DNA from: JAUNSR01 sp036655355
GTDB lineage: Bacteria; Bacteroidota; Bacteroidia; Bacteroidales; JAUNSR01
Assembly (NCBI GenBank): GCA_036655355.1
Contig: JAVVQG010000002.1
Location: 124,001 to 188,000, forward strand
DNA length: 64,000 bases
Reading direction: 5' to 3'
Part shown: piece after piece, positions 51,200-60,235 of the stretch
How the letters are laid out: each line of letters starts with the position of its first letter
Position numbering within the stretch: position 1 is the first letter of the stretch
Made by a program: the position numbers and the translations under genes
Notes under the pieces: generated by a model
Database searches by the model: none
Seen by the model: only the letters and a program-made list of their open reading frames with translations
Told to the model about the DNA's origin: nothing

Positions 51200-52099
51200 T
51201 TATATTTTATTTTTTCGTTCAAAGTATCGTCTGATCACATTCGAAATCAAGTTGAGAACCAATACGATGGCAATCAGCACCAATGCGGTACCATAAGCCA
51301 TCGGTCGAGTCGCTTCGAGATTCTCACCGCTCACCGCGATTACATAGAGGTGGTAAGGCAACGCCATCACCTGATCAAAAACCGAATGGGGCAACTGAGG
51401 AAGGTAGAATGCCGCGGCGGTAAACAGGATCGGCGCCGTTTCCCCTGCCACACGCCCGATGGAGAGTACCAGCCCGGTAAGGATATTGGGAAAGGCCATC
51501 GGTAGAATTACCTTGCGGATGGTTTGCAACTTACTCGCTCCCAATGCGCGACTTCCTTCGCGATAGGAGTTATCGATGCTTTTGAGCGCTTCCTCCGTGG
51601 TTCGGATAATGATGGGGAGGATCAGTAACCCCAGTGTCAATGAACCTGCCAGCAGGGAGTCGCCCCACCCAAACCAGATGACGAAGAGAGCCATTCCGAA
51701 AATACCGAAAACAACAGAAGGCACGCCGCTTAGGTTATTTGTCATGATCCGGATGAAACGGATTACATGAGCGTTGCGGGCATATTCATTCATATAGATC
51801 CCGGAAGCCACACCCAAGGGAAAACTAAATACCACGCTGCCCAACACAAGATACAACGTACCCACGATGGCAGGGTAAATGCCTCCTTTGGTCATGCCGT
51901 CTTGTGGCGCAGTGGTAAGGAATTCCCAACTGATCACTCCGATTCCGTTCTTCACGATGAATCCGAGAATCAGAAGGAGTATCGCAACAACCACGAAACT
52001 TAAAATCCTGAAAATCGCAAAGGCGATCTTTTGCTTCACCTTTTTACTCCGGTCGCAGTTCTGTATGTCGGCCTCGTTCATAATCTTATCTGAACTCAT
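51200..52099 (-). CDS. pstA: Phosphate ABC transporter permease PstA
   Basis: A 299-residue inner-membrane permease with six predicted helices. The binding-protein-dependent transport signature (EAA loop) is seen in REGSRALGASKLQTIRKVILP. GVPSVVFGIFG and RVAGETAPILFTA are typical of PstA. It pairs with PstC to form the phosphate channel. Its start overlaps the last base of pstC (52099), a sign of translational coupling. Confidence 0.95.
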   Translation of the reverse strand: MSSDKIMNEADIQNCDRSKKVKQKIAFAIFRILSFVVVAILLLILGFIVKNGIGVISWEFLTTAPQDGMTKGGIYPAIVGTLYLVLGSVVFSFPLGVASGIYMNEYARNAHVIRFIRIMTNNLSGVPSVVFGIFGMALFVIWFGWGDSLLAGSLTLGLLILPIIIRTTEEALKSIDNSYREGSRALGASKLQTIRKVILPMAFPNILTGLVLSIGRVAGETAPILFTAAAFYLPQLPHSVFDQVMALPYHLYVIAVSGENLEATRPMAYGTALVLIAIVLVLNLISNVIRRYFERKNKI

Positions 52100-53292
52100 T
52101 AGTATTTCATTTTTGAAATGCGTTCCACAGCAACACTGATTCCCAAGGTAATCAGAAACAATACGGCACCTAAGGCGAATAAAGCTTCGTAGTGGGCGCT
52201 TCCGGCAGCTGATTCTCCCAATTCGGCGGCTATCGTAGCAGGGATGGTGCGAACGGGTTCAAGAAACGTGGTGGGTATCACCGCCGCATTTCCGGTAACC
52301 ATCAGAACCGCCATCGTTTCGCCGATCGCCCTGCCGATACCCAATACGATGGCCGATGCGATTCCCGATTTCGAATAGGGAATGATCACTTTATAGATCG
52401 TTTGCCAATGGGTGGCCCCCAACGCCATACTAGCCTCCTTCATGGAACGGGGTGAGTTGCGCAAAGCATCTTCGGCAACCGTAATGATGGTTGGAAGTGC
52501 CATGATGGCCAGGATGATGCTCCCTGCCAAGGCCGTCTCGCCCACAGGTAAACGAAATATTCGTTGCAATAAAGGCACGATAACAACCAGTCCGAAAAAT
52601 CCGTAAACGACAGAGGGGATACCCGCCAAGAGTTCAATCACCGGTTTGAGAACGGCTCGTAGTTTGGGATGTGCCAACTCAGCCATGTAAATGGCTACGG
52701 CAAGACTGAAGGGTAACGCAAGCACGATGGCTCCGATGCTCACCAATAACGTTCCCAATAACAAAGGCAAAAGTCCGAACTGTGGTGCGGGCGTAGTGGT
52801 GGGATACCACTCTTTTCCGGCGATAAAATCGGTAAACGAGATGTCTCCCGTTCTCAGAATAAAAGCATCGTCGGGCAATTGCTGTTTTTTAGGAAGAAAA
52901 GCGATGATGCCGGGAGTTTGACTGATCAGCCGGTCGACCCGTTCCGTAATTTCTGTAGCAGTGAGGGGTGTACCCGTATAATCTTCGGTCAGATCGGTGA
53001 TGCGGAAAACCTGAATCGGCAGATCCGGTCCTCCGAGTTGCTTCCAGTTGACGGTTCTGTCATTAAATACCGACATGATCTGTTCCGGCGAAAGTTTACG
53101 AACCGGATTATTTTCGTTGACCACCAATACGTATCCCTCTTCCACTACCGGCTCCCTAAAAAGCCCCAGACTATCTCGAAACAGGAACAGAATGATGAGT
53201 AAAATTGTTATACTGGTAACATAACCGCTGCCTGTGATGAGCAGGCGTACGCAGGTTTCCAGAGTTTGTTTAAACAACGATTTTCTACCCAC
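52099..53292 (-). CDS. pstC: Phosphate ABC transporter permease PstC with PstS-like insertion
   Basis: A 397-residue permease, longer than E. coli PstC (319). After the first helix (about residues 20-42), residues 54-97 (from YVLVVNENNPVRKL through FRI) closely resemble residues 109-155 of the PstS protein encoded nearby, including NPV, EQ, F, NW and QLGG positions. ISQTPGIIAFLP at 124-134 matches the PstS segment IAQTPGAIGFVGLP. The normal permease follows, with EAA-type motif MKEASMALGATHWQTIYKVI and GIGRAIGETMAVLMV. It thus carries part of a phosphate-binding lobe in its first periplasmic loop; the TSSGT phosphate loop of PstS is not kept. First gene of the pstC-pstA-pstB-phoU operon. Confidence 0.92.
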   Translation of the reverse strand: MGRKSLFKQTLETCVRLLITGSGYVTSITILLIILFLFRDSLGLFREPVVEEGYVLVVNENNPVRKLSPEQIMSVFNDRTVNWKQLGGPDLPIQVFRITDLTEDYTGTPLTATEITERVDRLISQTPGIIAFLPKKQQLPDDAFILRTGDISFTDFIAGKEWYPTTTPAPQFGLLPLLLGTLLVSIGAIVLALPFSLAVAIYMAELAHPKLRAVLKPVIELLAGIPSVVYGFFGLVVIVPLLQRIFRLPVGETALAGSIILAIMALPTIITVAEDALRNSPRSMKEASMALGATHWQTIYKVIIPYSKSGIASAIVLGIGRAIGETMAVLMVTGNAAVIPTTFLEPVRTIPATIAAELGESAAGSAHYEALFALGAVLFLITLGISVAVERISKMKY

Positions 53293-53350
53293 AATAATTA
53301 TCTGTTAACTTGGTTTTTATTTATTAAACAAATAACTCAACTATACGTTC

Positions 53351-54184
53351 ATGAAAAGTCGGCTGTTTATGAAAAGATCATCGATTTTATTTTTTGGCTT
53401 TTTGTTTTGTGCTTTTGGTAGTGCTACGGCTCAGCGAATAAAGGGGAGCGACACGCTTCTTCCCCTCTCTCAAAAAATGGCGGAGGAGTATATGAAAGCG
53501 CATCCTGGTGAGCGTATTACGGTAACGGGAGGAGGTAGCGGGGTGGGAATCGCCTCACTTCAGGAGGGAACTACGGACATCGCTCAAGCTTCCAGAGCAA
53601 TGAAACCCGAGGAGATTGAAAAAATCAGAAGTACGAATCGTATTCCGGTAGAGAAGGTGATTGCTTATGACGGTTTAGCAGTTGTGGTGAATCCGTCGAA
53701 TCCGGTGGGACGCCTTACACGCGAACAGCTTCAGGATATTTTTACAGGAAAGATCACCAATTGGGATCAAGTGGGGGGAAAGAATCTGAAAATCATCGTC
53801 TATACGCGGGAAACCAGTTCGGGAACCTATGATTTCTTTAAACAACACGTTATGCGTCGCCGCGATTATACCAACAAGGCATTGAGTATGCCGGCTACCG
53901 GTTCGATTGTGCAGTCGATCGCCCAGACTCCGGGTGCAATCGGGTTTGTCGGCCTTCCTTATATCGGAAAACTCAAACCGATTGCGGTTTCTTATGACGG
54001 AGGGAAACATTATTACGAACCCACCTTCGCGAACGCTTCCTCGGGGAAATACCCCATCGTGCGTCCGCTTTACTACTATTACAACAAGAAAGATGCGGCA
54101 AAAGTGACTCCTTTCATCGACTACATCCTATCACCGACAGGCGATGAGATCACCCGTAAACTTGGGTATGTTCCGGTAGAATAA
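53351..54184 (+). CDS. pstS: Phosphate-binding protein PstS
   Basis: A 277-residue periplasmic phosphate-binding protein, of the short PstS class. Signal peptide: KRSSILFFGFLFCAFGSATA, cleaved before QRIKGSDTLLPL; there is no lipobox, so it should be soluble. Phosphate-binding features are GSDTL, TGGGSGVGI and YTRETSSGTYDFF. It is divergent from pstC across a 58-bp spacer, so the transporter and its binding protein are on two transcripts from one control region. The start may be ATG 53351 or ATG 53369; the second gives a more compact signal peptide. The spacer shows no exact TAnnTTTG match. Confidence 0.94.
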   Translation: MKSRLFMKRSSILFFGFLFCAFGSATAQRIKGSDTLLPLSQKMAEEYMKAHPGERITVTGGGSGVGIASLQEGTTDIAQASRAMKPEEIEKIRSTNRIPVEKVIAYDGLAVVVNPSNPVGRLTREQLQDIFTGKITNWDQVGGKNLKIIVYTRETSSGTYDFFKQHVMRRRDYTNKALSMPATGSIVQSIAQTPGAIGFVGLPYIGKLKPIAVSYDGGKHYYEPTFANASSGKYPIVRPLYYYYNKKDAAKVTPFIDYILSPTGDEITRKLGYVPVE

Positions 54185-54185
54185 A

Positions 54186-54219
54186 CATCGGGAGGAGCGA
54201 AAAAACGCTCCTCCCGATG
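54186..54219. terminator. Hairpin between pstS and nhaC
   Basis: Perfect 14-bp arms 54186-54199 and 54206-54219 (CATCGGGAGGAGCG and its complement), with a loop of six A. No T-tract follows, so it may be a factor-dependent end or a stabilising 3' hairpin for the converging genes. Confidence 0.65.
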
Positions 54220-54238
54220 CAAGTGTAACTATATCCTT

Positions 54239-55735
54239 TTAAATAATGGATTCCAAAATCGCGCTGTCTACGCTTTTCATCTCAATCTCCTCTTCAATCG
54301 GAGCGGACTTCCGTATCTTATAACCGATCGCTGCAACCAATAGGGTCATAAAAGGACTCAGCAGGTTAAAGAAACAATACGGTAGATAAGTCATGGTAGC
54401 CACCCCTAATACAGATGCCTGGGCCATCCCGCAACTGTTCCATGGAATCAATACGGAGGTCACCGTCGCCGAATCTTCCAACGTACGACTCAGCAATTCC
54501 GGCTGGTATCCCTGTTTCTTATAGACCGAGGTAAACATTCTTCCCGGTAAAAGGATGGAGATGTACTGATCTCCAGTGGCAAAGTTCAGGAAAAGACACG
54601 CACCGGTAGTGGATGCTACGGTTGAGAAGGTACTCTTCATCATCGACACCAATTTATTGGTAATGGATTGAAGCATTCCGCTCCCTTCTAGCGATCCGCC
54701 GAAACACATCGCACAGATAATCAACCAAACCGTATTCAACATTCCGCTCATTCCTTTGGTTGCTACCAAAGAATCCAGCATCTCACTTCCCGTAGCGGGA
54801 GAAAGGGGACCGTATGCCGCCTTGATGGCTCCTTTCAGACTGCTTCCGAATCCGGTGGTGCCATCGGTAACTTTGGCTAGCATTTCAGGCTGAAATACAA
54901 GAATACCGATCGCTCCCATGAATACCCCTGCGAAAAGCACTACTACCGCGGGAACTTTTCTAGAGATCAAAAAAAGAACTACGGCCGGAATCACAAAGAG
55001 CAACGGAGTGATATTGTAATTCGCTACCAACGCATCCGTAAGTTCTGCAACCTGCACGTCGCCCGTATGCGCACCGAAAAGACCATATAGAAAGAATATC
55101 ACAATCGTAATCAGAAAAGAGGGCACCGTTGTGTACATCATGTAACGGATGTGCGAGAACAGGTTAGAACCCGCTGTGGTAGCCGCCATATTGGTTGTTT
55201 CAGAAAGCGGAGATACCTTGTCTCCGAAATAAGCTCCTGAAATGATTGCTCCGGCAATCCATCCCTCATCGAATCCAAGCGCCTTTCCCACTCCGAGTAA
55301 GCCTACCCCTACCGTAGCAATCGTCGTCCACGAACTTCCGGTACTCACCGAGATAACTGCAGATACCACACATGCTGTCGCCAGAAAAACGGTGGGATTA
55401 ATCACCTGTAGTCCGTAATAGATCATGGCCGGAATGATTCCGCTCAACATCCAAGTACCAGCCATAGCACCGATTAACAATAATACCAGAATGGCCGGCG
55501 TAGAGTTGGCCACACTATGGATGAATCCTTTTTCGAAACTCTCCCAAGGTGTTTTGAGACGGAACATGGAGATTCCGCACGTTATAGCGGTAGCCATCAA
55601 CAAAACAATCTGAATGGAACCATTCAGAGCCTCATCTCCAAAAATGCGTACGTTGACAATAAGCAACAACACCAATGAGATGACCGGTATAAGCGAAAGC
55701 TTGAATGATGGAAGGACCGTTTTCTGAGATTGCAT
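54239..55735 (-). CDS. nhaC: Na+/H+ antiporter NhaC family
   Basis: A 498-residue inner-membrane protein with 11-12 predicted helices, of the NhaC family. Typical segments are TACVVSAVISVSTGSSWTT, GWIAGAIISGAYFGDKVSP followed by LSETTNMAA, and SATVTSVLIPWNSCGMAQ. It exports sodium (or exchanges malate/lactate in some relatives) with proton uptake. It has an exact promoter on the minus strand at 55778-55810. Convergent with pstS; no other transporter gene is linked. The ion is inferred from the family. Confidence 0.92.
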   Translation of the reverse strand: MQSQKTVLPSFKLSLIPVISLVLLLIVNVRIFGDEALNGSIQIVLLMATAITCGISMFRLKTPWESFEKGFIHSVANSTPAILVLLLIGAMAGTWMLSGIIPAMIYYGLQVINPTVFLATACVVSAVISVSTGSSWTTIATVGVGLLGVGKALGFDEGWIAGAIISGAYFGDKVSPLSETTNMAATTAGSNLFSHIRYMMYTTVPSFLITIVIFFLYGLFGAHTGDVQVAELTDALVANYNITPLLFVIPAVVLFLISRKVPAVVVLFAGVFMGAIGILVFQPEMLAKVTDGTTGFGSSLKGAIKAAYGPLSPATGSEMLDSLVATKGMSGMLNTVWLIICAMCFGGSLEGSGMLQSITNKLVSMMKSTFSTVASTTGACLFLNFATGDQYISILLPGRMFTSVYKKQGYQPELLSRTLEDSATVTSVLIPWNSCGMAQASVLGVATMTYLPYCFFNLLSPFMTLLVAAIGYKIRKSAPIEEEIEMKSVDSAILESII

Positions 55736-55777
55736 TTAATTCTTTTTTATATGATGAATATTTATTTTTTCTGAATG

Positions 55778-55810
55778 CAAAAATACACACAAAATGCATT
55801 TGCAAACAAA
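55778..55810 (-). promoter_or_regulatory. Consensus promoter of nhaC
   Basis: On the minus strand: TTTG at 55810-55807, a 21-bp spacer, and TATTTTTG at 55785-55778. This is a full match to TTTG-N19-21-TAnnTTTG, with a leader of about 35 nt. Confidence 0.78.
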
Positions 55811-55890
55811 AATATCGTATATATATTTCTTAAAATGCAATATTATTCAAACCAAATGCATACACCTAGAATACAAATATTTATAAACAC

Positions 55891-55918
55891 AAAAAGAGGT
55901 AGAGACTGAATCTCTACC
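55891..55918 (-). terminator. Terminator after the kamA-like gene
   Basis: GGTAGAGA at 55898-55905 pairs with TCTCTACC at 55911-55918. On the minus strand it is followed by CTCTTTTTGTG. The remaining 250-bp gap to nhaC is A/T-rich and holds the nhaC promoter. Confidence 0.75.
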
Positions 55919-55989
55919 CCCTTAAAACTATTAAATAATTGATAAAACGAAATTATATGCAATATTTATTCATGTATCAAAATTCATTT

Positions 55990-58101
55990 CTATGCCAGAT
56001 TCGTAACTTCCTTCGTGATTTTCAGATCTGAATCCGGGTACTCATAAACGGCGAAACGAGGCTCTGTGACACCATTTCTGAATTTCCAGATGGATGCGTA
56101 CTCTTCGGCATTTTCGCCAAACCGCTCCACCTGACGCAGGTAATCACCCACCGATTTCCTTTCCCGAATGAATATTTCGGGAAAGTCATCGATCACCGGA
56201 CTGTGTCGTCGCGTCTTATCGTGTGAAAAGGCCAGAATACGCCGACCCTTCTCATCAATCCCCACCATACGGAAAGTCATACTTTTACCGATTCCCGGCA
56301 GATTCATGACGCTACGGTCGCTCGCCACAAAAGGAATCTCATTCTCCTGCATCAACTTTGACAAAGAATCGGCCAGTGTAGCGGGAACCTTAAGATCTTC
56401 CATGAATTGATTCAAAGCGGGTGCACTCATGTTTCCAAAAGGCTTCTCCTCCGTCTGTTCCTGTACCGAACGGCAATTCGGGGTGTAAAGCGCCTTGTTC
56501 TCATCAAACCCTTTCACTGTAAAGGTATAGTAACAGATGATACCGTTGCTGTTGAGCACCTGACGCAACTTAGCCGTATGTCCCCGGCGTGAAGCGGGAA
56601 CGGTAAATACCAACTGATTGGTAACGAGCCACCCGGCAGAGAGCAATTTGCGGATCCCTTCTGCCGCTTCGGTAGTCATTTCAAGCGGAGACTGGAAATG
56701 GGTTTGAATGATAAACTGACGGATTCCCGCTTCGGATCCTTTGTGACGGAAGTCTCGCATGATCTCCACCAACTCGTCGGTTATGCGAGACGGGAGATAA
56801 ACGGGTAATCGGGTACCCAACCGGACGCGTTGCAATTCGGCATATTTCTCCCCCTCTTTACGGTAGAAATTGGTATCCTTTTTACGCAGGGCCATCTTAT
56901 ACACCTCGTCGAGTATCAACTTCAGGTTTTTATTCTGAGTCATCAACGCATCGCCTCCGGTAATGAGAATATCACGTAACTGAGAGTCATTTTCAAAATA
57001 AGTGAGGGTGTTGGTGAGGTTCTGTACCCATCCTTGCCGGGGCTTCAGTTCCTCGAGGTCAAAATTCAGATTTCCTTTCTGGAAACCGTACATGCGCTGA
57101 CAAGATGCACATAATCCGCCACAGGCACGTCCCATCGTATCGGGAATGAGAATGGCTACTTCTGGATAGCGGCGATGCACCGTATGGGAATCGGGCAAAA
57201 GCCATCCGGCGGCATTGCCTTTCCCCTCTTGCACCACATCTTCACGCTCCCAAGCCTTAATGGTTCCGAAAGAATCCACCAGTTCCGGTGAATAAATAAC
57301 ATATTCGCGAATGGTTCGGTCATCGTAACCGCCGGGCGCCGTATTTAATAAAGAGAGATAATAAGGAGTAACAAAAAAAGGAATGCCTTTGCGGCGCGCC
57401 ACCTGCAGGGTCTGCAGCACTTCGTCTGAGAGTGTAAAATCGAGATAGCGATTCAGGCTCTCGGGAGATCTGATGGCGAAAGAGAGATGAAAGCGGTGGT
57501 CTTTCCACCAGTTTCTTACAGTCGCCAGTTTCTGTTCTTGCGACATACCGGGAGGAAATTTATAACGGGAACTACACCCGTCGAGTTGTGCGGAGATATC
57601 TTCGGCAAGAAGCGTAATGATGCGCTCTTTGTTTCGGGTTCTGATCTCCGTCACACCCGGATCGAGTCCCGATGGCCAGTTATTCATCGCCAGACGCAGG
57701 TCTGGTTCGTCAAATAGCGGATAATCCGCACCTGACGCCTGTTGGAAAATTTTGTACAAATCGTGATAGAAATCGGGATGGTTAAGCGTGATATCTTCAC
57801 GAAATCCGCTCCATAATTGTCGTAGCGTCCTGCACATAATCACTTCCTCTTCCGAGCATTCAAGACAAGGAATCTCACTTTGCGTGATCATATCCATCAG
57901 ACAGTGTACCGCCTGCAACTGTAATTCGGTTAGCAACGGATCGGCAAGCTTCTTCTTTAAGCTTATCTCCAGGGCCTTCTCAAACGATATCGCATCGGGA
58001 TGTTGCTGAATTAATTCCCATAGACCGGGAAGTCGCTCCCGGTAATAATCTTTCCACTCGACGGAAGTCATGTAGAGCTCTCTCCTTTTTTTCATAGTCA
58101 T
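55990..58101 (-). CDS. KamA-family radical SAM protein with long N-terminal extension
   Basis: A 703-residue radical SAM protein of the lysine 2,3-aminomutase family. The iron-sulfur motif C-x3-C-x2-C is Cys327, Cys331 and Cys334 in ACGGLCASCQRMYG. DILITGGDALM follows, matching the ITGGDPL-type motif of aminomutases. True KamA is about 416 residues with the Cys cluster near 125, so about 200 extra N-terminal residues are present here, helical and without membrane segments, plus a longer C-terminus. No kamD/kamE, kdd or kce lysine fermentation genes are nearby. It may act on lysine, glutamate or another amino acid; the substrate is not assigned. The gene stands alone, with a terminator at 55891-55918. 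Confidence 0.85.
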   Translation of the reverse strand: MTMKKRRELYMTSVEWKDYYRERLPGLWELIQQHPDAISFEKALEISLKKKLADPLLTELQLQAVHCLMDMITQSEIPCLECSEEEVIMCRTLRQLWSGFREDITLNHPDFYHDLYKIFQQASGADYPLFDEPDLRLAMNNWPSGLDPGVTEIRTRNKERIITLLAEDISAQLDGCSSRYKFPPGMSQEQKLATVRNWWKDHRFHLSFAIRSPESLNRYLDFTLSDEVLQTLQVARRKGIPFFVTPYYLSLLNTAPGGYDDRTIREYVIYSPELVDSFGTIKAWEREDVVQEGKGNAAGWLLPDSHTVHRRYPEVAILIPDTMGRACGGLCASCQRMYGFQKGNLNFDLEELKPRQGWVQNLTNTLTYFENDSQLRDILITGGDALMTQNKNLKLILDEVYKMALRKKDTNFYRKEGEKYAELQRVRLGTRLPVYLPSRITDELVEIMRDFRHKGSEAGIRQFIIQTHFQSPLEMTTEAAEGIRKLLSAGWLVTNQLVFTVPASRRGHTAKLRQVLNSNGIICYYTFTVKGFDENKALYTPNCRSVQEQTEEKPFGNMSAPALNQFMEDLKVPATLADSLSKLMQENEIPFVASDRSVMNLPGIGKSMTFRMVGIDEKGRRILAFSHDKTRRHSPVIDDFPEIFIRERKSVGDYLRQVERFGENAEEYASIWKFRNGVTEPRFAVYEYPDSDLKITKEVTNLA

Positions 58102-58214
58102 ATCATTTTAAATTTTAAAAGGATGGGCAACGTGATTTACGTCTCTGCTACAATATACTCAAATTCGCGAACTTTTCAAAATCAGCCCCCAACTCGACCG
58201 GGGTGTTATTAAAC

Positions 58215-58251
58215 ACAAAAAGAGTGTTCCACATTGAATGAAACACTCTTT
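58215..58251 (-). terminator. Terminator after the rluA-family gene
   Basis: AAAGAGTGTT at 58219-58228 pairs with AACACTCTTT at 58242-58251. The minus-strand tail is TTTTGTGTTT. Confidence 0.75.
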
Positions 58252-58273
58252 CGATATCTGATTCGCTTCTCTT

Positions 58274-59203
58274 TTACATTCCCATAACAATCTTAAACTT
58301 CGCCGGGATTCCTGTTTCAAACAGCATATTCTGTTTGGTGATTGGATGAATGAAGTTCAGTTTATTGGCATGCAGCAACAGGCGACCCACAGGATTGGTT
58401 TTCGCTCCGTATTTCTTATCTCCGGCAACGGGAGTTCCGAATTCGGTCATGTGCACGCGGATCTGATTTTTACGACCGGTAAGCAGTTCGAGTTCCATCA
58501 ACGAATAACGGCCCTGTGTTCTCATTACCTGATAACGGGTAATGGCCAACTTGCCATTTTCAGGAGAAGTGGAGTACACGTTCATCGCCGAATTCTCCGC
58601 AAGGTATGAACTCAATTCACCGCGCTCTTTTTCAGGTTGTCCCTCCACTACGGCCAGGTATTTACGTTCAAGAACCGAGTTATCCCAGTCACCCTGCAAT
58701 TTGGTCTGCACACCGATGGTTTTTGCAAACATCATCAATCCAGATGTTTCACGATCCAAACGGTGAAGAATAAAGATCTTATTGCGCAAGTCGTTCCGTT
58801 TGACATAATCGGCAAGAATACGGTAAGCAGTCTTTTCCTTCTGCGTATCGGTACCCATCGAGAGTAAACCTGCCGCTTTATCCACTACGATTAGGTATTC
58901 ATCTTCAAATACGATGCGCAACTGCGGATGACGAAAGAAGTTAAAGGGACGATCGAAGTTGATCGAGATCTCATCCGAAGGGTGCACCGGAGTATCGAAT
59001 TGGGTGATCGCACGTCCGTTTATCGCAACCTGACGATGTGCAAGAAGTGATTTGATGGTGGTGCGACTTTTGTCTTTTAATGTTTCCGTTAGGAACGACA
59101 TCAATATAGTATTTTCCGCAGGACGGTAATTACGGATAAAATCGGGCTTTCCTGACCTTCCTCTCGAAGGCTTCGCCGCATTATTTCTGGAACTTTTTTT
59201 CAT
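58274..59203 (-). CDS. RluA-family RNA pseudouridine synthase with S4 domain
   Basis: A 309-residue pseudouridine synthase, converting uridine to pseudouridine in rRNA or tRNA. An S4 RNA-binding domain occupies about residues 35-85 (KDKSRTTIKSLLAHRQVAIN). The catalytic Asp is in ILHRLDRETSGLMMFAK, and the C-terminal RKNQIRVHM is the usual RluA motif. The first 25 residues are basic (KKSSRNNAAKPSRGRSGKP). Members of this family act as RluA, RluC or RluD; the target is not assigned. A -7 match (TAATTTTG) lies at 59224-59231, and the gene is divergent to psd. Confidence 0.9.
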   Translation of the reverse strand: MKKSSRNNAAKPSRGRSGKPDFIRNYRPAENTILMSFLTETLKDKSRTTIKSLLAHRQVAINGRAITQFDTPVHPSDEISINFDRPFNFFRHPQLRIVFEDEYLIVVDKAAGLLSMGTDTQKEKTAYRILADYVKRNDLRNKIFILHRLDRETSGLMMFAKTIGVQTKLQGDWDNSVLERKYLAVVEGQPEKERGELSSYLAENSAMNVYSTSPENGKLAITRYQVMRTQGRYSLMELELLTGRKNQIRVHMTEFGTPVAGDKKYGAKTNPVGRLLLHANKLNFIHPITKQNMLFETGIPAKFKIVMGM

Positions 59204-59223
59204 ATTGTCTTATATAGTGGGTG

Positions 59224-59231
59224 CAAAATTA
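59224..59231 (-). promoter_or_regulatory. Candidate -7 box for the rluA-family gene
   Basis: Minus-strand TAATTTTG matches TAnnTTTG, 20 bp before the start. No TTTG -33 box at the standard spacing. Confidence 0.4.
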
Positions 59232-59390
59232 CTCAATCCGCGCAGAAAAACGACATGTTTGATGTAAAAGGAAATAAATGAAACTTCAAAACGTTTAATA
59301 CCAGCCAATAAAGGTGTGAAATCGCGCTATTATGCGTAAATTTACAACTATAAGATATTTTCGAAGTGTTAATAATTAGGCAAAAACTGT

Positions 59391-59421
59391 TTTGTTGTCT
59401 CCCAAAATAGCATTAGTTTTG
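59391..59421 (+). promoter_or_regulatory. Consensus promoter of psd
   Basis: TTTG at 59391-59394, a 19-bp spacer and TAGTTTTG at 59414-59421 match the Bacteroidetes consensus exactly. The leader would be about 25 nt. Confidence 0.8.
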
Positions 59422-59453
59422 CACTTCGCATTTAAAAATCTATCAATTGTTAT

Positions 59454-60116
59454 ATGAAAGTCACTATCCATAAGGAAGGCCGATCGATATTGTTCTATTT
59501 GTTTTTAATCCTTGCAGGTCTAAACACGGCATTGTTCCTGTTTACTCCTAGCATCGTGTTTTACATCGTTGTTTCGATCTCGGCTATTCTGTTTCTATTA
59601 GTAACTAATTTCTTCCGGAATCCGCACCGTACCTATCCGGGCAATCCGGAAAATGTGGTGATCGCACCCTCAGATGGTGAGATCGTTGCTATCGAAGAGG
59701 TATATGAAGGTGAATATTTCAAAGACAAACGCATTCAGGTTTCAATCTTCATGACCGTATTCAACGTACATGCGCAGTGGTATCCGATGAATGGCGAAGT
59801 TCTTTTCTCGACACACCACAACGGTCGTTTCATGGCTGCTTACCTTCCAAAATCGAGTACGGAGAATGAACGTTCAACCGTCGTAATCCGCAACGAGCAG
59901 GGCAAAACCATTCTGATGCGTCAGATTGCCGGAGCCATGGCCCGCCGAATCGTCACTTACGCAAAACCGGGCACCATCGCACGCGTGAATGAGCACCTTG
60001 GTTTTATCAAGTTCGGTTCTCGCGTAGACCTTTTCCTTCCTTTAGGATCCGAGGTACTGGTTAAAATGCATGAGAAAGTTACGGGCGATATCACAACGAT
60101 CGCAAAATTAAAATAA
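59454..60116 (+). CDS. psd: Phosphatidylserine decarboxylase
   Basis: A 220-residue pyruvoyl-dependent decarboxylase of the short, archaeal-type Psd class. It makes phosphatidylethanolamine from phosphatidylserine at the inner membrane. Two N-terminal hydrophobic segments (residues about 13-50) anchor it. Catalytic parts include APSDGEIVAIEEV and the self-cleavage site KFGSRVDLF, where Ser of the Gly-Ser pair becomes the pyruvoyl group. HAQWYPMNGEVL is also conserved. It is the first gene of psd-pssA-DUF4834, under an exact promoter. A structured hairpin region separates it from pssA. Confidence 0.94.
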   Translation: MKVTIHKEGRSILFYLFLILAGLNTALFLFTPSIVFYIVVSISAILFLLVTNFFRNPHRTYPGNPENVVIAPSDGEIVAIEEVYEGEYFKDKRIQVSIFMTVFNVHAQWYPMNGEVLFSTHHNGRFMAAYLPKSSTENERSTVVIRNEQGKTILMRQIAGAMARRIVTYAKPGTIARVNEHLGFIKFGSRVDLFLPLGSEVLVKMHEKVTGDITTIAKLK

Positions 60117-60130
60117 CAGAGTTTTTACGG

Positions 60131-60216
60131 AAATGCTGTCCGGAAGTGTTGAATGTTGCTGAATCGGGCTCCTTGAGCCTGCATGCGGTTTCTGACTCTT
60201 TCCGACAGCATTTTTT
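60131..60216 (+). terminator. Long structured hairpin between psd and pssA
   Basis: Arm AAATGCTGTC-C-GGAA (60131-60145) pairs with TTCCGACAGCATTT (60200-60213), with one bulged C. Six T at 60211-60216 overlap its end. The 54-nt loop contains a second hairpin, GGCTC (60167-60171) with GAGCC (60175-60179). It looks like an intrinsic terminator or attenuator with a large internal domain, placed just 19 nt before the pssA start. Confidence 0.65.
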
Positions 60217-60235
60217 ATTTAAATACATTACCACT

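Noticed and set aside
60146..60235. Upstream extension of pssA from a TTG start
   Set aside because: It overlaps the terminator-like hairpin and encodes residues unlike PssA; ATG 60236 is preferred.
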